A stretch of DNA of 64,000 nucleotides, taken from contig NZ_LVHI01000008.1 of NCBI RefSeq assembly GCF_001645385.1, positions 45,626 through 109,625 of the forward strand, read 5' to 3'. Positions 62,843 to 64,000 of the stretch are shown here, piece by piece. The translations under genes and the position numbers were made by a program. Position 1 is the stretch's first letter; every line of letters starts with the position of its first letter. The notes under the pieces are model-generated. The model saw only the letters and a program-made list of their open reading frames with translations. It was not told where the DNA came from and did no database searches. The DNA comes from Rhodococcoides kyotonense. GTDB taxonomy: Bacteria; Actinomycetota; Actinomycetes; Mycobacteriales; Mycobacteriaceae.

Positions 62843-63067
62843 CTATTTCTTCACCGGCTTTCGACGTCCGCTGAGCCGTCCCGCTGCGAAACCGACCGCG
62901 AACAGAACCAGCAGGATCAGCCACAGGGGAGACGTGATCCGCAGCCAGAACAATTCGATGGTCGTCGTGTAGCGATTCTCGGCGATGAACACCGCCGCGA
63001 GGATCACCAACAGGATGGAGATCCAGTGCGTCTTCAGAAAGCCGACCGTTCTATCTCTTCCCGACAT
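62843..63067 (-). CDS. LapA-domain (DUF1049) small membrane protein
   Basis: 74 aa. Two hydrophobic segments, HWISILLVILAAVFIAEN and PLWLILLVLFAVGFAAGRL, with a short polar link (RYTTTIELFWLRIT) and a basic tail (SGRRKPVKK). This is the usual LapA/DUF1049 form. It ends 10 bases before the msrC start and begins 11 bases after the next gene's stop, so the three probably share a transcript. Function in actinobacteria is unknown. Confidence 0.85.
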   Translation of the reverse strand: MSGRDRTVGFLKTHWISILLVILAAVFIAENRYTTTIELFWLRITSPLWLILLVLFAVGFAAGRLSGRRKPVKK

Positions 63068-63078
63068 ACTCGCAGAAG

Positions 63079-63744
63079 TTACCTGGTCCGAGCCGCTTTT
63101 CGGCCGAGAACTGCGAAGCCGAGCGCGACGAGAAACAGCGACATCCCGGTGACCTGAACGCGTTGCGCGATACCGAGGCCCCAGTCACCGGGGAGGTTGT
63201 CCGCGATCAGCAGCCAGGCCGTGGACAACGACGTGATCGCGACGACCGCCGTGCCGAACGTGCGCATCACCGGCAGGACTCGGTAGCGAAACGCCGCGAC
63301 GGTGAACGCGATCATCGCCGTGAACACCGCGAACACCGCGATCGTGCTGGTAAGCGCATGAATGTGGTGCAGCTGAGGAAACAACCCGCTGGGTTCGACG
63401 GGACAGCTCGGGTCGTTCGCTGCGACGCATTCGAGGGGCAATTGCGAATCGGCGATCGTCGCGGCGCCGAACACTCCCAGCGCTATCCACCCGATCGTCG
63501 TCAGCCGTCGTTTCACGAGAAACCACAACCCCATGCCCGACGACGCGATCAGCAGAATGCCGGTGAGCAGATCGGCGGTGCTGAAGAAACGTTTGTACGG
63601 CTGATCGGCTGCATCGAGTTCGCTCAGGAACGAGTTCGTCGGATCGAGACCGGTGTCGAGGAAGAACTCCGCCACCCACGCGGAATACAGAACCCCCGCC
63701 AGCACCAGACACGCCGACAGCGCGGTGACTCGTCGTTGCAACAC
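63079..63744 (-). CDS. DUF998-family integral membrane protein
   Basis: 221 aa from GTG 63744; the upstream ribosome site is weak and the start is uncertain. Segment 1 VTALSACLVLAGVLYSAWVAEFFLDTGLDPTNSFLSELDA contains the DUF998-type NxxSELxA motif after the first helix. About six hydrophobic segments follow. The middle loop PLECVAANDPSCPVEP has two Cys that could form an extracytoplasmic disulfide, next to HHIHALTS, also typical for the family. No activity known. First of a leftward run with the LapA-like and msrC genes. Confidence 0.85.
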   Translation of the reverse strand: MLQRRVTALSACLVLAGVLYSAWVAEFFLDTGLDPTNSFLSELDAADQPYKRFFSTADLLTGILLIASSGMGLWFLVKRRLTTIGWIALGVFGAATIADSQLPLECVAANDPSCPVEPSGLFPQLHHIHALTSTIAVFAVFTAMIAFTVAAFRYRVLPVMRTFGTAVVAITSLSTAWLLIADNLPGDWGLGIAQRVQVTGMSLFLVALGFAVLGRKAARTR

Positions 63745-63800
63745 GTCAGCAACTCTAGGTGGAATGGTCGGGCGGCCGGTCCGGTGTGCGCGGTGCGCCC

Positions 63801-63860
63801 GGGCCGACCGAGGGCGTCCCGGGCCGACCGAGGGCGTCCTTTGGTCACTCAGGGCAGTCT
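63801..63860. repeat. Tandem repeat, 20-bp unit, two perfect copies and one degenerate
   Basis: GGGCCGACCGAGGGCGTCC occurs at 63801-63819 and again at 63821-63839. A looser copy, GGTCACTCAGGGCAGTC, follows at 63843-63859. The array lies between the DUF998 gene and the transposase start, possibly in the promoter of the DUF998 gene. Confidence 0.7.
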
Positions 63861-63912
63861 CAAGCGGTCGATGCACCACCGCTCCCGACCAGGAAGAAGT
63901 AGGTGGTGTGTC

Positions 63913-64000
63913 GTGGGTAGAACGCGGGGCAAATCGGAGGAAGTGCGCGATAGCTTCTACGCCATGATCGATTCCGGGGTGCCGATAAAGAAGGCCAGCG
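63913..64000 (+). CDS. N-terminal fragment of a probable IS30-type transposase, cut by the window edge
   Basis: 29 codons from GTG 63913 run to the right edge without a stop. The translation, GRTRGKSEEVRDSFYAM then IDSGVPIKKAS, matches the opening of IS30-family transposases, in which a basic start leads to VRxxFWxxxxSGVxxxxAS and a helix-turn-helix. GGAGG is within the frame, not before it. If correct, an insertion sequence starts between about 63860 and 63912, but I cannot see its inverted repeat with certainty. Confidence 0.5.
   Translation, partial: MGRTRGKSEEVRDSFYAMIDSGVPIKKAS

Overview
The window is high-GC DNA with dense genes, many GTG starts, ATGA/GTGA overlaps and F420-type and mycolyltransferase-like genes. 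This points to a mycolic-acid actinobacterium (Mycobacteriales), most like Rhodococcus. The DyP, encapsulin and DevRS proteins resemble Rhodococcus/Mycobacterium homologues as I remember them; no database was searched.

Left part (1 to about 26.45 kb) looks accessory. In order it holds: the tail of an old-yellow-enzyme oxidoreductase; a thioredoxin-reductase-like flavoprotein; a DyP peroxidase translationally coupled to its encapsulin shell; a NarL-type kinase/regulator pair with a lone receiver protein between them on the other strand; an MFS transporter; a DUF1275 membrane protein; a large FdhF/YdeP-type molybdopterin oxidoreductase; a DHA2 drug exporter; a cassette of two degenerate enzyme-like proteins (fumarase/aspartase-like and SDR-like) with a secreted small protein; a UBP zinc-finger protein, a haloperoxidase-like hydrolase and a second copy of the flavoprotein; two giant AAA-LuxR (LAL) regulators; a bicupin oxalate decarboxylase; and a small membrane protein. 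It ends at a fragment of the 3' end of a tRNA-Arg gene that still has a terminator hairpin behind it. I read this as the right attachment-site scar of an integrated island. A short motif (GTCATTCGAC and relatives) recurs in island promoters.

Right part (26.5-64 kb) looks like ordinary chromosome. It holds: a TAXI binding protein, an MHS symporter and a two-component system in one leftward run; a 2OG-Fe(II)-type oxygenase; a DevR/DevS (DosR/DosS-like) hypoxia block with an SPW-repeat protein, an Acg-type nitroreductase and a universal stress protein, with DosR-box-like sites; a serine hydrolase lipoprotein; an ATP-grasp protein coupled to a large protein with a possible Cys/His/Asn triad; a Nudix hydrolase; an acyl-CoA dehydrogenase/phosphotransferase/SDR operon that matches the parts of the 4-hydroxyacyl-CoA (Lva/ACAD10-11) pathway; an F420-type LLM oxidoreductase; an antigen-85-like mycolyltransferase; a complete four-gene branched-chain 2-oxoacid dehydrogenase operon; a GlcD-type oxidase; a GAF-PucR regulator; an alpha/beta hydrolase; a gamma carbonic anhydrase; an IclR regulator divergent from a two-subunit 3-oxoacid CoA-transferase; a DhaK-DhaL kinase; free-methionine-R-sulfoxide reductase; two small membrane proteins; and the first codons of a probable IS30-type transposase.

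Three large related palindromic intergenic elements lie at 43.5, 53.5 and 60.7 kb. No CRISPR array, rRNA or complete tRNA was seen.
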